A DNA stretch of 64,000 nucleotides, taken from assembly GCA_020632655.1 (NCBI GenBank), contig JACKFD010000017.1:67166-131165 (forward strand), read 5' to 3'. Source of the stretch: Spirochaetaceae bacterium (GTDB lineage: Bacteria > Myxococcota_A > UBA9160 > UBA4427). Each line of letters begins with the position of its first letter. Within the stretch, counting starts at the first letter, position 1. Below are positions 8,733 through 17,274 of this stretch, one piece after another. The notes under the pieces are model-generated. The model ran no database searches. It was not told the origin of the DNA and saw only the letters and a list, made by a program, of their open reading frames with translations. Both the position numbers and the translations under genes were made by a program.

Positions 8733-11039
8733 GTGGAACGAACTCCGGCGCGGACGCGCCTGCTCGGACGAGGAATGAGCATGGCCCCGACTTCTTCCCG
8801 ATCCGGACTCCGATCGCGCCTGGTCTGGCTGATGATCGGCGTCGGCGTACTTCCCGCCCTGGTCGTTGCGATCGTGGGATGGGCGCGGACGCACCAGTCG
8901 CTCGAGGAGGCCGCGAAGGACGCCGAGCTCGCGCTGCTCGACCGGGCGCAAAGCGGCCTCGAAGGCGAGGTCGAAGCGCGTCGCCTCGCACTCGAGGACT
9001 ACTTCCATCTCCTCGAGGATCAGGTGCGCACGTTCTCCGAGAACGAGATGGTGGTCGAGGCGATGCGCGAGCTGCCGGGCGCAGTCGGGCGCTTCCGCCG
9101 GGAGGCGCGTGACCAGCTGCCTTCGTTCGAGACCATGCGCGCTTCGCTGCGCCGCTTCTACGTCGAGGAGTTCGGCGGGGAGTACAGGGACCGGAACGGC
9201 CGCGACGTCGATTGGGGGCGCATCGTGGACGGTCTGGACGAGGACACGATCACGCTCCAGTACGCGTACATCGCAGCCAATCCGAATCCATTGGGGGCGA
9301 AGCTCGCGCTCGACGCCGACGCCCGCCGCACCCACTACAACGACCTTCACGCGACCCTGCACCCCATCGTCCGGAGCTACCTCGAGCGCTTCGGCTACTA
9401 CGACATCTTCCTGGTGGACGCGGAGACCGGTCGCGTCGTGTACTCGGTCTTCAAGGAGCTCGACTACGCGACCTCGCTCGTCGATGGACCCTACGCGGAA
9501 TCGAATCTCGCCGAGGTGTTCCGGAGGACGACCGCGGCAACGGCCGCGGACGCGGTCGCCATGGTGGACTTCGCCCGCTATGCGCCGTCCTACGAGTCGC
9601 CGGCGAGCTTCCTCGCGAGTCCGATCTTCGACGGCGGGAAGCGGATCGGCGCCGCGATCTTCCAGGTCCCGCTCGATCGCATCTCGGAGATCATGAGCAC
9701 GCGAGCCGGACTGGGGGAGACGGGCGAGGTCTTCGTCGTCGGGCCCGATCGGCTGCTGCGATCCGACTCCTACGTCGATCCCACGCGATACAGCGTCGCT
9801 GCGGCCTTCGCCGAGCCGGACGCGCGGCGGATCCCCGAGGCCCTGGTCGCGGACGCGCTGGGAGGCGGGCGCGGAACGCGCATCGGCCGAAGCATCCACG
9901 ATCGCGAGGTGATCACCGCCTTTGCCCCCGCTCGCGTCGGTGCCTTCGTCTGGGCCGTGATCGCCGACATCGGCCTCGGGGAGGCGCTCGAGCCCGTCGC
10001 GCAGCTGCGTTCGGATTCGGCCCGAGCGGAGCGCCAGGCCGCGCTCTGGACGGTCGCGGCGCTGGTCGTGCTCGCGATCGTCGTCGTCCTGTTGGCGCGC
10101 GTCCTGGCCGGACGGGTCTCCGGCCCGATCCTCGATGCGGTCGGGGTGCTGGATCGTGCGGCGGATGGGGACCTCCGCATGCGCGTCGCGGAAGACGGCG
10201 TCGGAGAGCTCGCACGGATGGGTGCGGCGATGAACCGGATGCTCGAAGGGCTGAACGAGGTGTTGGTCGAGGTTCGTGGCTCCGCCCACGAGGTCTCGCA
10301 GACGAGCGAGCAGTTCGCGGTCACGAGCCGCGATCTCTCCCGGAACGCGGAGCGCTCGTCGGACTCGGTGCAGATGATCGCGTCCACGATCGAGGAGATC
10401 TCCAGCCAGACCGAGCAGAGTGCGGGGCACGCCGAGGAGGCGATGCGACTCGCGAGCGAGGCGAGCGAGCTCGGCGAGGCCGGCGACGAGCGGATGAAGG
10501 AGATGCTCGAGGCGATGCAGGCGATCGACGACGCGTCGGTCAGCATCTCGCGGATCATCAAGGTCATCGACGAGATCGCCTTCCAGACGAACCTGCTCGC
10601 GCTCAACGCCGCGGTCGAGGCGGCGCGCGCCGGTGCCCACGGCAAGGGCTTCGCCGTGGTCGCAGAGGAGGTGCGCAGCCTCGCCGAGCGGAGCGCCGAG
10701 GCCGCCCGCGAGACGACGGAGCTGATCGAGGGGGCGACGGGTCGGGTGGCTCGCGGTCGACAGATCGCCGAGTCGACCGCCGAGTCGCTCTCGCGAATCG
10801 TGGAGTCGGTCTCCGAGGCGAGTCAGCTCGTCTCCCAGATCGCCGCAGCGAGTCGCGAGCAGGCAGACGCGATCGCCCAGGCGAATACGAGCCTCGTCCA
10901 GGTCGATGACGTCGCGCGGGACAACGCGTCCGCCTCGACCGAGATGGCGGCCGCCGCCCGCGCGCTCCGGGAGCGCTCGGCGCGTCTCGAGGAGGCGCTC
11001 GGTCGATTTCGCATCCTCGAGCCCGGCTCGGGGGATTGA
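8733..11039 (+). CDS. Methyl-accepting chemotaxis protein with large periplasmic sensor
   Basis: This second receptor (768 residues) has a membrane helix at about 28-50, a periplasmic region of nearly 390 residues of dCache-like size and pattern (FGYYDIFLVDAETGRVVYS; LGETGEVFVVGPDRLLRSDS), a second helix at about 438-460, HAMP and a signalling hairpin. Its tip and adaptation helices are nearly identical to those of the receptor at 2268, so both should feed the same CheA/CheW. The GTG at 8733 is chosen because GAGGAG sits six bases upstream; an ATG at 8775 is possible. The C-terminus ends shortly after the coiled coil with no docking pentapeptide. Confidence 0.92.
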   Translation: MERTPARTRLLGRGMSMAPTSSRSGLRSRLVWLMIGVGVLPALVVAIVGWARTHQSLEEAAKDAELALLDRAQSGLEGEVEARRLALEDYFHLLEDQVRTFSENEMVVEAMRELPGAVGRFRREARDQLPSFETMRASLRRFYVEEFGGEYRDRNGRDVDWGRIVDGLDEDTITLQYAYIAANPNPLGAKLALDADARRTHYNDLHATLHPIVRSYLERFGYYDIFLVDAETGRVVYSVFKELDYATSLVDGPYAESNLAEVFRRTTAATAADAVAMVDFARYAPSYESPASFLASPIFDGGKRIGAAIFQVPLDRISEIMSTRAGLGETGEVFVVGPDRLLRSDSYVDPTRYSVAAAFAEPDARRIPEALVADALGGGRGTRIGRSIHDREVITAFAPARVGAFVWAVIADIGLGEALEPVAQLRSDSARAERQAALWTVAALVVLAIVVVLLARVLAGRVSGPILDAVGVLDRAADGDLRMRVAEDGVGELARMGAAMNRMLEGLNEVLVEVRGSAHEVSQTSEQFAVTSRDLSRNAERSSDSVQMIASTIEEISSQTEQSAGHAEEAMRLASEASELGEAGDERMKEMLEAMQAIDDASVSISRIIKVIDEIAFQTNLLALNAAVEAARAGAHGKGFAVVAEEVRSLAERSAEAARETTELIEGATGRVARGRQIAESTAESLSRIVESVSEASQLVSQIAAASREQADAIAQANTSLVQVDDVARDNASASTEMAAAARALRERSARLEEALGRFRILEPGSGD

Positions 11040-11185
11040 CCGATCTCCTCGTCCGGTCCACGCCCGACGCGTGATCGGCTCCGCGACTCGTCGTGCTCGG
11101 GGCGTCCTCCGAGAGGACGCGCTTCGCATGCAAGTCGTCGGCAGGTGCAGCCGAAGCATCCGCGAGATCCAGGCGGAGGGCTCCC

Positions 11186-12172
11186 ATGACGACGATCGTG
11201 ACCGTCGCATCCGGCAAGGGCGGCGTAGGCAAGAGCGTGACCGTTTCGAATCTCGGGCTCGCCCTGGCGGCCCGGGGTCGCAAGGTCGTCGTCGCGGACC
11301 TCGATCTCGGCGGAAGCAATCTCGCCACCCTCTTCGGCGCCTTCGAGGAGGGCCCCGATCTCGGCAGCTTCCTCTCGCGCGACGTCTCGAGCCTCGCCGA
11401 CGTGATGCGACCCCTGCGACGCGATCTCTGGCTGATCGCGGGCGCCGGGGAGACCCTCGCGACCGCGAATCCGAATTGGGGCATGAAGCAGCGGCTGCTC
11501 CGGCAGCTGCGGAAGCTGCCGGCCGACGTGGTGCTCGTCGACGTCGGGGCCGGAGCGGGAGCCCACGCCCTCGACTTCTTCAATGCGGGCGACCTGCGGA
11601 TCGTCGTGACCGTGCCCGAGCCGACCGCGTCCGTCGACGCCTATCGCTTCATCAAGCTGGCGACGGTTCGGGAGGCCGTGACCCGGGTCTCGAGCCGCGA
11701 TCCCGGTCGACGCGTGCTGGAGCGTCGCGACTTCCATCGCGCGAGCGAGCTCTGGACGACGCTCGGGGCGGAGCCCGGGGACGAAGCAGCGACGCCCCGA
11801 GCCGCGGCGCCCTGGGTCGTCGTCAACCAGGCCACCGATGCGCGTCGGCATTTCGAACGGCTGCAGATCGTGACGCGCCGCTTCCTGGCCCGCGAGCTCC
11901 GGCTGCTCGGCGAGATTCCGCGGGATCCCGCGGTGGCGGAGGCGGTCGGCGCCTTCCTGCCCGTCGTCGAGAGCCAGCCGAGCTCTCCGGCCGCGCGGGC
12001 CTTCGTCGAGCTCGCCCGGCGCGTCGATGACGAGCTGATCCGGCATGGGATCGCCCGACGCGACGGGCCCGTCGAGTCCCCGCTCCCTCGCGTGGCCGCC
12101 TCGGCGTCGACGCGCCCGGAGCTGCCGGCGGGCCGGCGCGCCGCATTCCCGCCGCCGCCGTCCGCGGGCTGA
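11186..12172 (+). CDS. ParA/MinD-family ATPase (FlhG/ParC-like)
   Basis: A 328-residue P-loop ATPase of the MinD/ParA family starts with a deviant Walker A motif (VASGKGGVGKSVTVSN) and has ADLDLGGSNLATLFG and VLVDVGAGAGAHALDFF as later family motifs. ParA-like proteins in che clusters (ParC, PpfA) position chemosensory arrays, and FlhG controls flagellar number; its place at the end of this operon favours array positioning, but that is inference. The ATG at 11186 is used because it begins directly before the P-loop strand and follows GGAGGG; the longer upstream frame is Arg/Ser-rich and unconvincing. It ends one base from the convergent helicase gene. Confidence 0.85.
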   Translation: MTTIVTVASGKGGVGKSVTVSNLGLALAARGRKVVVADLDLGGSNLATLFGAFEEGPDLGSFLSRDVSSLADVMRPLRRDLWLIAGAGETLATANPNWGMKQRLLRQLRKLPADVVLVDVGAGAGAHALDFFNAGDLRIVVTVPEPTASVDAYRFIKLATVREAVTRVSSRDPGRRVLERRDFHRASELWTTLGAEPGDEAATPRAAAPWVVVNQATDARRHFERLQIVTRRFLARELRLLGEIPRDPAVAEAVGAFLPVVESQPSSPAARAFVELARRVDDELIRHGIARRDGPVESPLPRVAASASTRPELPAGRRAAFPPPPSAG

Positions 12173-12173
12173 G

Positions 12174-13778
12174 TCAGCCGCGGCTGCGTCGTCGGGGGCG
12201 ACCCTCGGCGCTTCGGCTGCCGCCATTCCCGTCGGAGCGCGGGGCACCGCCGTCGGACCCGCGGCCTCCGCGACCGGGCCGCCGCCGCCGACCACGCCGG
12301 GCGGCCTGCGGCGCCTCCTCGGCGCGGGCCGCGTCGCGCGCTTCGGGATCGTCCTCGTCGTCGCCGCGCGTCTGCGCCGTCTCCGGCTCGTCCTTCGTCG
12401 GCGTCTCGTCCTCTTCGACCGCACGCTCGCTCGTCGTGGGACGCTCGAGCAGGAAGGCCGCCGCGAACTCCGCGAGCTCCCGTCGCCCCTCGCCGCTCTC
12501 CGCGAGCTTCTCGACGAAGGGCAGCAGGCTCGTCACCTGCGGCTCGACCTGCGATTCGGGCAGGGCGCCCAGTACGGCCCTGGCCTTGTCGCGCAGGCGG
12601 TCGAGATCCTTCTCCTTGTCCTTCTCGGCGCGCTGGGCCTGGCGTCGCGCGAGGGCCCGCTCGTCGGGGACCTTCTTCTCCTTGACCTCGATGCCGACGA
12701 CGGTCTGCATGAACTTGAAGTTGCCGATGTCGAGGCCGGAGACGAGGGAGATCGCGATGCCCGACTTGCCCGCGCGGCCGGTCCGGCCCGTGCGATGGAC
12801 GTAGACCTCGGGCGAGTCGGAGGTCGTGTAGTTGACGACGTAGGCGAGGTCGGAGATGTCGATGCCCCGGGCGGCGACGTCGGTCGCGACGAGGAAGCGC
12901 AGCTTGCCGGCCTTGATCTTCGCGATCGCGCGCTCGCGGGCGGCCTGGGGGAGGTCGCCGGAGATCTGGTCGATGTTGAAGCCGCGCTTGGCGAGATAGG
13001 CCGTGATGAAGCGGACGTCGGCCTTCGTGTTGCAGAAGATGATCGCGCTCTCGGGGTTCTCGTACTCGAGGATGCGCGCGAGGACCGACTCCTTCTCCGA
13101 GGCGGCGCAGACGTAGTAGTAGTGCTCGATCTGCTGCGGGTTCTTGCCGCCCGTGTCGATCGTGACGTCTTCGGGGTCGTTCAGGAAGAAGCGCGACAGC
13201 GAGCGCACCCGCTCGGGCATCGTCGCGGAGAAGAGATGCGATTGCCGCTGGCGCGGGAGGTAGCTCGCGATCTCCTTCATGTCGGGCCAGAAGCCGAGGG
13301 ACAGCATCTCGTCGGCCTCGTCGAGGACGAGCACCTTCGTGCGGTCGAGGTTCATGCGGCCGCTCTTCAGGTGGTCGAGGATGCGGCCGGGGGTGCCGAC
13401 GACGATGTGCGCGCCCTTGTCGAGGCCCTCGAGCTGGGGGCCGTAGGCGACGCCGCCGTAGATCGGCAGGGTGCGGACCCCGCGGTACTGGCCGAGGGCG
13501 TCGAGCTCGACCGCGACCTGGTTGGCCAGCTCGCGGGTCGGCAGCAGGACGATCGCCTGGGTCTCGGCGAGCTCGGTGTCGATCGCCTCGACGAGCGGGA
13601 TGCCGAAGGCGCCGGTCTTGCCGCTGCCGGTCTGGGCCTGGACGATCAGGTCGCCGCCGGCTCGCATCTTCGGGATGGCCGCGGCCTGGACGGGGGTCGG
13701 GGTATGCCAGCCGAGGTCGCGGATCGCGCGCTGGATGTCGGGGGCGACATCGGCGAAAAGTGCTGAGAGTTCAGTCAT
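12174..13778 (-). CDS. DEAD-box ATP-dependent RNA helicase
   Basis: The 534-residue helicase has the Q motif (GWHTPTPVQ, 23-31), Walker A (AQTGSGKT, about 48-55), PTRELANQ, VLDEADEM, SAT (LFSATMP) and the C-terminal ATDVAARGIDI and HRTGRTGRAG motifs. It probably remodels structured RNA in ribosome assembly or mRNA decay. After the helicase core comes a roughly 170-residue tail rich in Asp/Glu and then Arg/Gly (RRGRRRRPGRGGRGSDGG), an RGG-like RNA-binding extension. The ATG at 13778 is the first Met before the Q motif; frame upstream of it is a readthrough across the gatC promoter region. Confidence 0.95.
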   Translation of the reverse strand: MTELSALFADVAPDIQRAIRDLGWHTPTPVQAAAIPKMRAGGDLIVQAQTGSGKTGAFGIPLVEAIDTELAETQAIVLLPTRELANQVAVELDALGQYRGVRTLPIYGGVAYGPQLEGLDKGAHIVVGTPGRILDHLKSGRMNLDRTKVLVLDEADEMLSLGFWPDMKEIASYLPRQRQSHLFSATMPERVRSLSRFFLNDPEDVTIDTGGKNPQQIEHYYYVCAASEKESVLARILEYENPESAIIFCNTKADVRFITAYLAKRGFNIDQISGDLPQAARERAIAKIKAGKLRFLVATDVAARGIDISDLAYVVNYTTSDSPEVYVHRTGRTGRAGKSGIAISLVSGLDIGNFKFMQTVVGIEVKEKKVPDERALARRQAQRAEKDKEKDLDRLRDKARAVLGALPESQVEPQVTSLLPFVEKLAESGEGRRELAEFAAAFLLERPTTSERAVEEDETPTKDEPETAQTRGDDEDDPEARDAARAEEAPQAARRGRRRRPGRGGRGSDGGAPRSDGNGGSRSAEGRPRRRSRG

Positions 13779-13934
13779 ATGCGCGCGCACGCTACCCCTC
13801 GGCCGAGGGCCGCGCAATGGCGAGCGGGTCTCGGGACGCGTGTGCAGCGAGTGTGTGGCGCGCGTGTGACGGACGGGTCGCGCGCGTCCGGCCGCGGATC
13901 CGGCTGCTACGCGGCGCGTGCTAAGGTCCGCCGG
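13779..13934. other. Divergent intergenic region between helicase gene and gatC
   Basis: This 156-base gap must hold the promoters of the helicase gene and of gatCAB. It contains alternating GTGTG/GCGCGTGT tracts around 13840-13870 but no convincing -35/-10 pair that I could identify on either strand. Confidence 0.4.
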
Positions 13935-14234
13935 ATGTCGCGGATCGCCCCCTCGGATGTCGCTCGGGTGGCCGGCCTCGCCCGGCTCGCGCTCTCGGAT
14001 GACGAGATCGCCGCGATGACCCGCGACCTCGAGCAGATCCTCGACCACGTCGCGGCCCTCGACGCGCTCGATACCCAGGGGATTCCCCCGACGGCCCACG
14101 GCTTCGAGCTCGACACGCCGCTGCGCCCGGATCGGGCGGCGACTCCGCTCGATCCCGAGCTCGCGGTGGCGAACGCGCCGGCGCGGGCGGGGACGGCCTT
14201 CCTCGTACCGAAGGTGCTCGAGGAGGAAGGCTAG
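13935..14234 (+). CDS. gatC: Asp/Glu-tRNA amidotransferase subunit C
   Basis: GatC is the small scaffold subunit that holds GatA and GatB together in the enzyme that converts Glu-tRNA(Gln) or Asp-tRNA(Asn) to the amidated form. The 99-residue protein shows the expected VARVAGLARLALSDDE start, the DLEQILDHVAALDALDT helix, the LRPDRAATP motif and a C-terminal FLVPKVLEEE. The ATG at 13935 gives the normal family length. It lies four bases before gatA. Confidence 0.94.
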   Translation: MSRIAPSDVARVAGLARLALSDDEIAAMTRDLEQILDHVAALDALDTQGIPPTAHGFELDTPLRPDRAATPLDPELAVANAPARAGTAFLVPKVLEEEG

Positions 14235-14238
14235 GGCG

Positions 14239-15723
14239 ATGGGCGCGGCGGAGTCGCTTCTGGCAGGCGGCCTCTCGGAGCAGCGGGAGGGCCTGGACCG
14301 GGGAGATGTCGACGCGGTCGCCCTCGTCCGGGCGAGCCTCGCGCGCATCGACGCGCTCGCCCCGCTCACGGCCGTCGTCGCGCGCCGCGACGAGGCGGCC
14401 CTCGCCGAGGCCGGGGCGGCTGCCACGCGGATCGCCGAGGGCAGGCCGCGCTCGGCGCTCGACGGGATCCCCGTCCTGCTCAAGGACAACATCGTACAGG
14501 CCGGCGAGCCCGCGACCTGCGCCTCGCGGATCCTCGAGGGCTACGTCTCGCCCTTCGACGCCACGGTCACGGAGCGGCTGCGCGAGGCCGGCGCCGTGAT
14601 CGTCGGCCGCACGAACATGGACGAGTTCGCGATGGGCTCGTCGACCGAGCGCACCGTCTACGGCGAGGCGCACAACCCCTGGGATGCGACACGCGCGTGT
14701 GGCGGCAGCTCCGGTGGCAGCGCCGCCGCGGTCGCCGCCGGCCTCGTGCCCCTGGCCCTCGGCAGCGACACGGGCGGCTCGATCCGGCAGCCCGCCAGCT
14801 TCTGCGGCGTGGTGGGGCTCAAGCCGACCTACGGTCGCGTCTCGCGCTGGGGCCTCGTCGCCTTCGCGTCGTCCCTCGATCAGATCGGGCCCTTCGGGCG
14901 GCGCGTCGCGGACTGTGCCGTGGCGCTCGAGGTGATCGGCGGGCACGATGCGCGGGACTCGACCTCGCTTCCGCAGGCGATGCCGCGGCTGCGGGACGCG
15001 CTCGACGGGAACGTCGAAGGGCTGCGCATCGGGCTGCCGCGCGAGTATTTCGTGACCGAGGGCGTCGACCCGGGCGTGCTGGCGCGCGTGCGCGAGGCGA
15101 TCGCCGTGCTCGAGTCGGCGGGCGCGCGCTTCGTGGAGGTCTCGCTCCCGCATACGGCGCATACGATCGCGACCTACTACCTCGTCGCGACGGCCGAGGC
15201 CTCGAGCAACCTCGCCCGCTTCGACGGCGTCCGCTACGGACGGCGCGCGGAGCAGGTCGCCGATCTCGCCGACCTCTACCAGCGCTCGCGCTCGGAAGGC
15301 TTCGGGCCCGAGGTGAAGCGGCGCATCCTGCTCGGGACCTACGTGCTCTCGGCGGGCTACTACGACGCCTACTACGGCAAGGCCCAGCGCGTGCGCACGC
15401 TGATCCGGCGCGACTTCGATCGCGCCTTCGACGCTTGCGACCTGATCCTGACGCCGACGACGCCCGAGACGGCCTTCCCGCTCGGGGCGAAGAGCGCGGA
15501 TCCGATCTCGATGTACCTGTCCGACGTCTACACGGTGTCGGCGAACCTGGCGGGGCTGCCGGGACTCTCGCTGCCCTGCGGTCTCTCGGAGGGGCTGCCC
15601 GTCGGGCTCCAGCTCCTGGGGCGTCCCCTCGACGAGGCGACGATCCTGCGCGTGGGCGACGCCTTCGAACGACGCACGCAGCATCACCTCGCGCGGCCGC
15701 CGGTCGCGGAGGGTGCGCGATGA
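14239..15723 (+). CDS. gatA: Asp/Glu-tRNA amidotransferase subunit A
   Basis: GatA is the amidase subunit that releases ammonia from glutamine. The 494-residue protein carries the Ser-cisSer-Lys machinery: Lys in GIPVLLKDNIV (about 81), the Gly/Ser-rich GGSSGGSAAAVAAG segment and LGSDTGGSIRQPA (about 175-185), plus MDEFAMGSSTE. The C-terminal NLAGLPGLSLPCG motif is intact. Its stop overlaps the gatB start (ATGA-type), consistent with stoichiometric expression of the complex. Confidence 0.96.
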   Translation: MGAAESLLAGGLSEQREGLDRGDVDAVALVRASLARIDALAPLTAVVARRDEAALAEAGAAATRIAEGRPRSALDGIPVLLKDNIVQAGEPATCASRILEGYVSPFDATVTERLREAGAVIVGRTNMDEFAMGSSTERTVYGEAHNPWDATRACGGSSGGSAAAVAAGLVPLALGSDTGGSIRQPASFCGVVGLKPTYGRVSRWGLVAFASSLDQIGPFGRRVADCAVALEVIGGHDARDSTSLPQAMPRLRDALDGNVEGLRIGLPREYFVTEGVDPGVLARVREAIAVLESAGARFVEVSLPHTAHTIATYYLVATAEASSNLARFDGVRYGRRAEQVADLADLYQRSRSEGFGPEVKRRILLGTYVLSAGYYDAYYGKAQRVRTLIRRDFDRAFDACDLILTPTTPETAFPLGAKSADPISMYLSDVYTVSANLAGLPGLSLPCGLSEGLPVGLQLLGRPLDEATILRVGDAFERRTQHHLARPPVAEGAR

Positions 15724-17240
15724 GCGACTGGATGGACGATTGGGAGCTGGTGATCGGGCTCGAGGTGCACACGCATCTCAAGACCGAGTCGAAGCTCTTC
15801 AGCCCGGCGCCGGTCGTCTACGGCGCCGAGCCGAACCACGCCGTGCATCCGATCGACCTCGCGCTGCCCGGCGTGCTGCCCGTGCTGAACGAGCGGGCGG
15901 TCGAGCTCGCGATCCGGCTGGGGCTCGCGATCCACGCGACGGTCAACCCGCACTCGGTCTTCGCCCGCAAGAACTACTTCTATCCCGACCTGCCTAAGGG
16001 CTACCAGATCTCGCAGTTCGAGGAGCCGATCGTCTCCGAGGGCTGGCTCGAGATCGAGCTCGAGGCGCCGCAGGGCGGCACGGGTGGGGGAAGGAGCAAG
16101 AAGAAGAAGGCAGACGGTGCCGGCCCCGAGGTCGTTCGCAAGCGGATCGGGATCACCCGCGCCCATCTCGAGGAGGATGCCGGCAAGTCGATCCACGACG
16201 TCGCCGTCGCCGGCCGCGACGACTCCTGCATCGACCTGAACCGCGCGGGCGTTCCGCTGCTCGAGATCGTCTCCGAGCCGGACCTCCGCTCGCCCCAGGA
16301 GGCGAGCGCCTATCTCCGCGCCCTGCGCTCGATCCTGCGGTACATCGGCGTCTCCGACGCGGACATGGAGAAGGGCCAGTTCCGCTGCGACGCGAACGTC
16401 TCGATCCGACCTCGCGGCACCGAGGCCTTCGGTACGCGCACCGAGATCAAGAACCTGAACTCCTTCGCCCACGTCGAGGACGCGATCGAGTCGGAGGCGC
16501 TGCGTCAGATCGAGCTCGTGGAGGACGGGGGCGAGGTCGTGCAGGCGACGATGGGCTACGACCCGGCGACGCGCCGCACGAGCGTCCAGCGCCTCAAGGA
16601 GAACTCCGACGACTACCGCTACTTCCCGGATCCCGACCTGATCCCGTTGAAGATCGATCCGGCGCGCATCGAGCAGGTCCGCCGCGAGCTGCCCGAGCTG
16701 CCCGAGGAGAAGCGCGCGCGCTTCGAGCGCGACCATGCGCTCTCCGCCTACGACGCCGGCGTGCTGACCGCGAGCCGCCCGCTCGCGGACTTCTTCGAGG
16801 AGACCGTGCGGATCTGCGACGCGCCGAAGGCCGCGGCGAACTGGATCACGCGCGATCTGCTGCGCGAGCTGAAGGAGCGCGACGCGGAGCTCGAGCAGAT
16901 GGCGCTCACCCCGGCGATGCTGGGGGGCTTGATCGGGCTCGTCGAGGCCGGTCGCCTGACCGCGCGAAGCGCCGCGGAAATCTTTCCGGAGCTCGTCGAA
17001 CGGGGTGGGGATCCCGAGGCGATCATGACGGAGCGTGGGCTCGAGGCCGTCTCCGACTCCGGAGCGATCGATGCCTTCGTCGATCAGGTGATCGCTGCGA
17101 ACCCGGACGTCGTGCAGCAGGTGCGCGACGGGGACGACAAGCCGCTCAACTTCCTGATGGGTCAGGTCATGAAGGCGAGCCAGGGCAAGGCGGATCCGGG
17201 GCAGGTGCGGAAGGCGTTGGCGACGAAGATCCGCGGCTAG
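15720..17240 (+). CDS. gatB: Asp/Glu-tRNA amidotransferase subunit B
   Basis: GatB binds the mischarged tRNA and activates it for amidation. The 506-residue protein shows ELVIGLEVHTHL at the N-terminus, FARKNYFYPDLPKGYQISQ, RCDANVSIRP and EIKNLNSF motifs, and a C-terminal YqeY-like domain (NFLMGQVMKASQGKADP). It has a low-complexity insertion at about residues 115-137, containing GGTGGG and KKKK, where GatB normally has a short turn before RIGITRAHLEEDAGK. The catalytic core looks otherwise intact. Confidence 0.95.
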   Translation: MSDWMDDWELVIGLEVHTHLKTESKLFSPAPVVYGAEPNHAVHPIDLALPGVLPVLNERAVELAIRLGLAIHATVNPHSVFARKNYFYPDLPKGYQISQFEEPIVSEGWLEIELEAPQGGTGGGRSKKKKADGAGPEVVRKRIGITRAHLEEDAGKSIHDVAVAGRDDSCIDLNRAGVPLLEIVSEPDLRSPQEASAYLRALRSILRYIGVSDADMEKGQFRCDANVSIRPRGTEAFGTRTEIKNLNSFAHVEDAIESEALRQIELVEDGGEVVQATMGYDPATRRTSVQRLKENSDDYRYFPDPDLIPLKIDPARIEQVRRELPELPEEKRARFERDHALSAYDAGVLTASRPLADFFEETVRICDAPKAAANWITRDLLRELKERDAELEQMALTPAMLGGLIGLVEAGRLTARSAAEIFPELVERGGDPEAIMTERGLEAVSDSGAIDAFVDQVIAANPDVVQQVRDGDDKPLNFLMGQVMKASQGKADPGQVRKALATKIRG

Positions 17241-17274
17241 CGCGACGGGTGGCAGGCGGGTCCAGGAGGGCATC

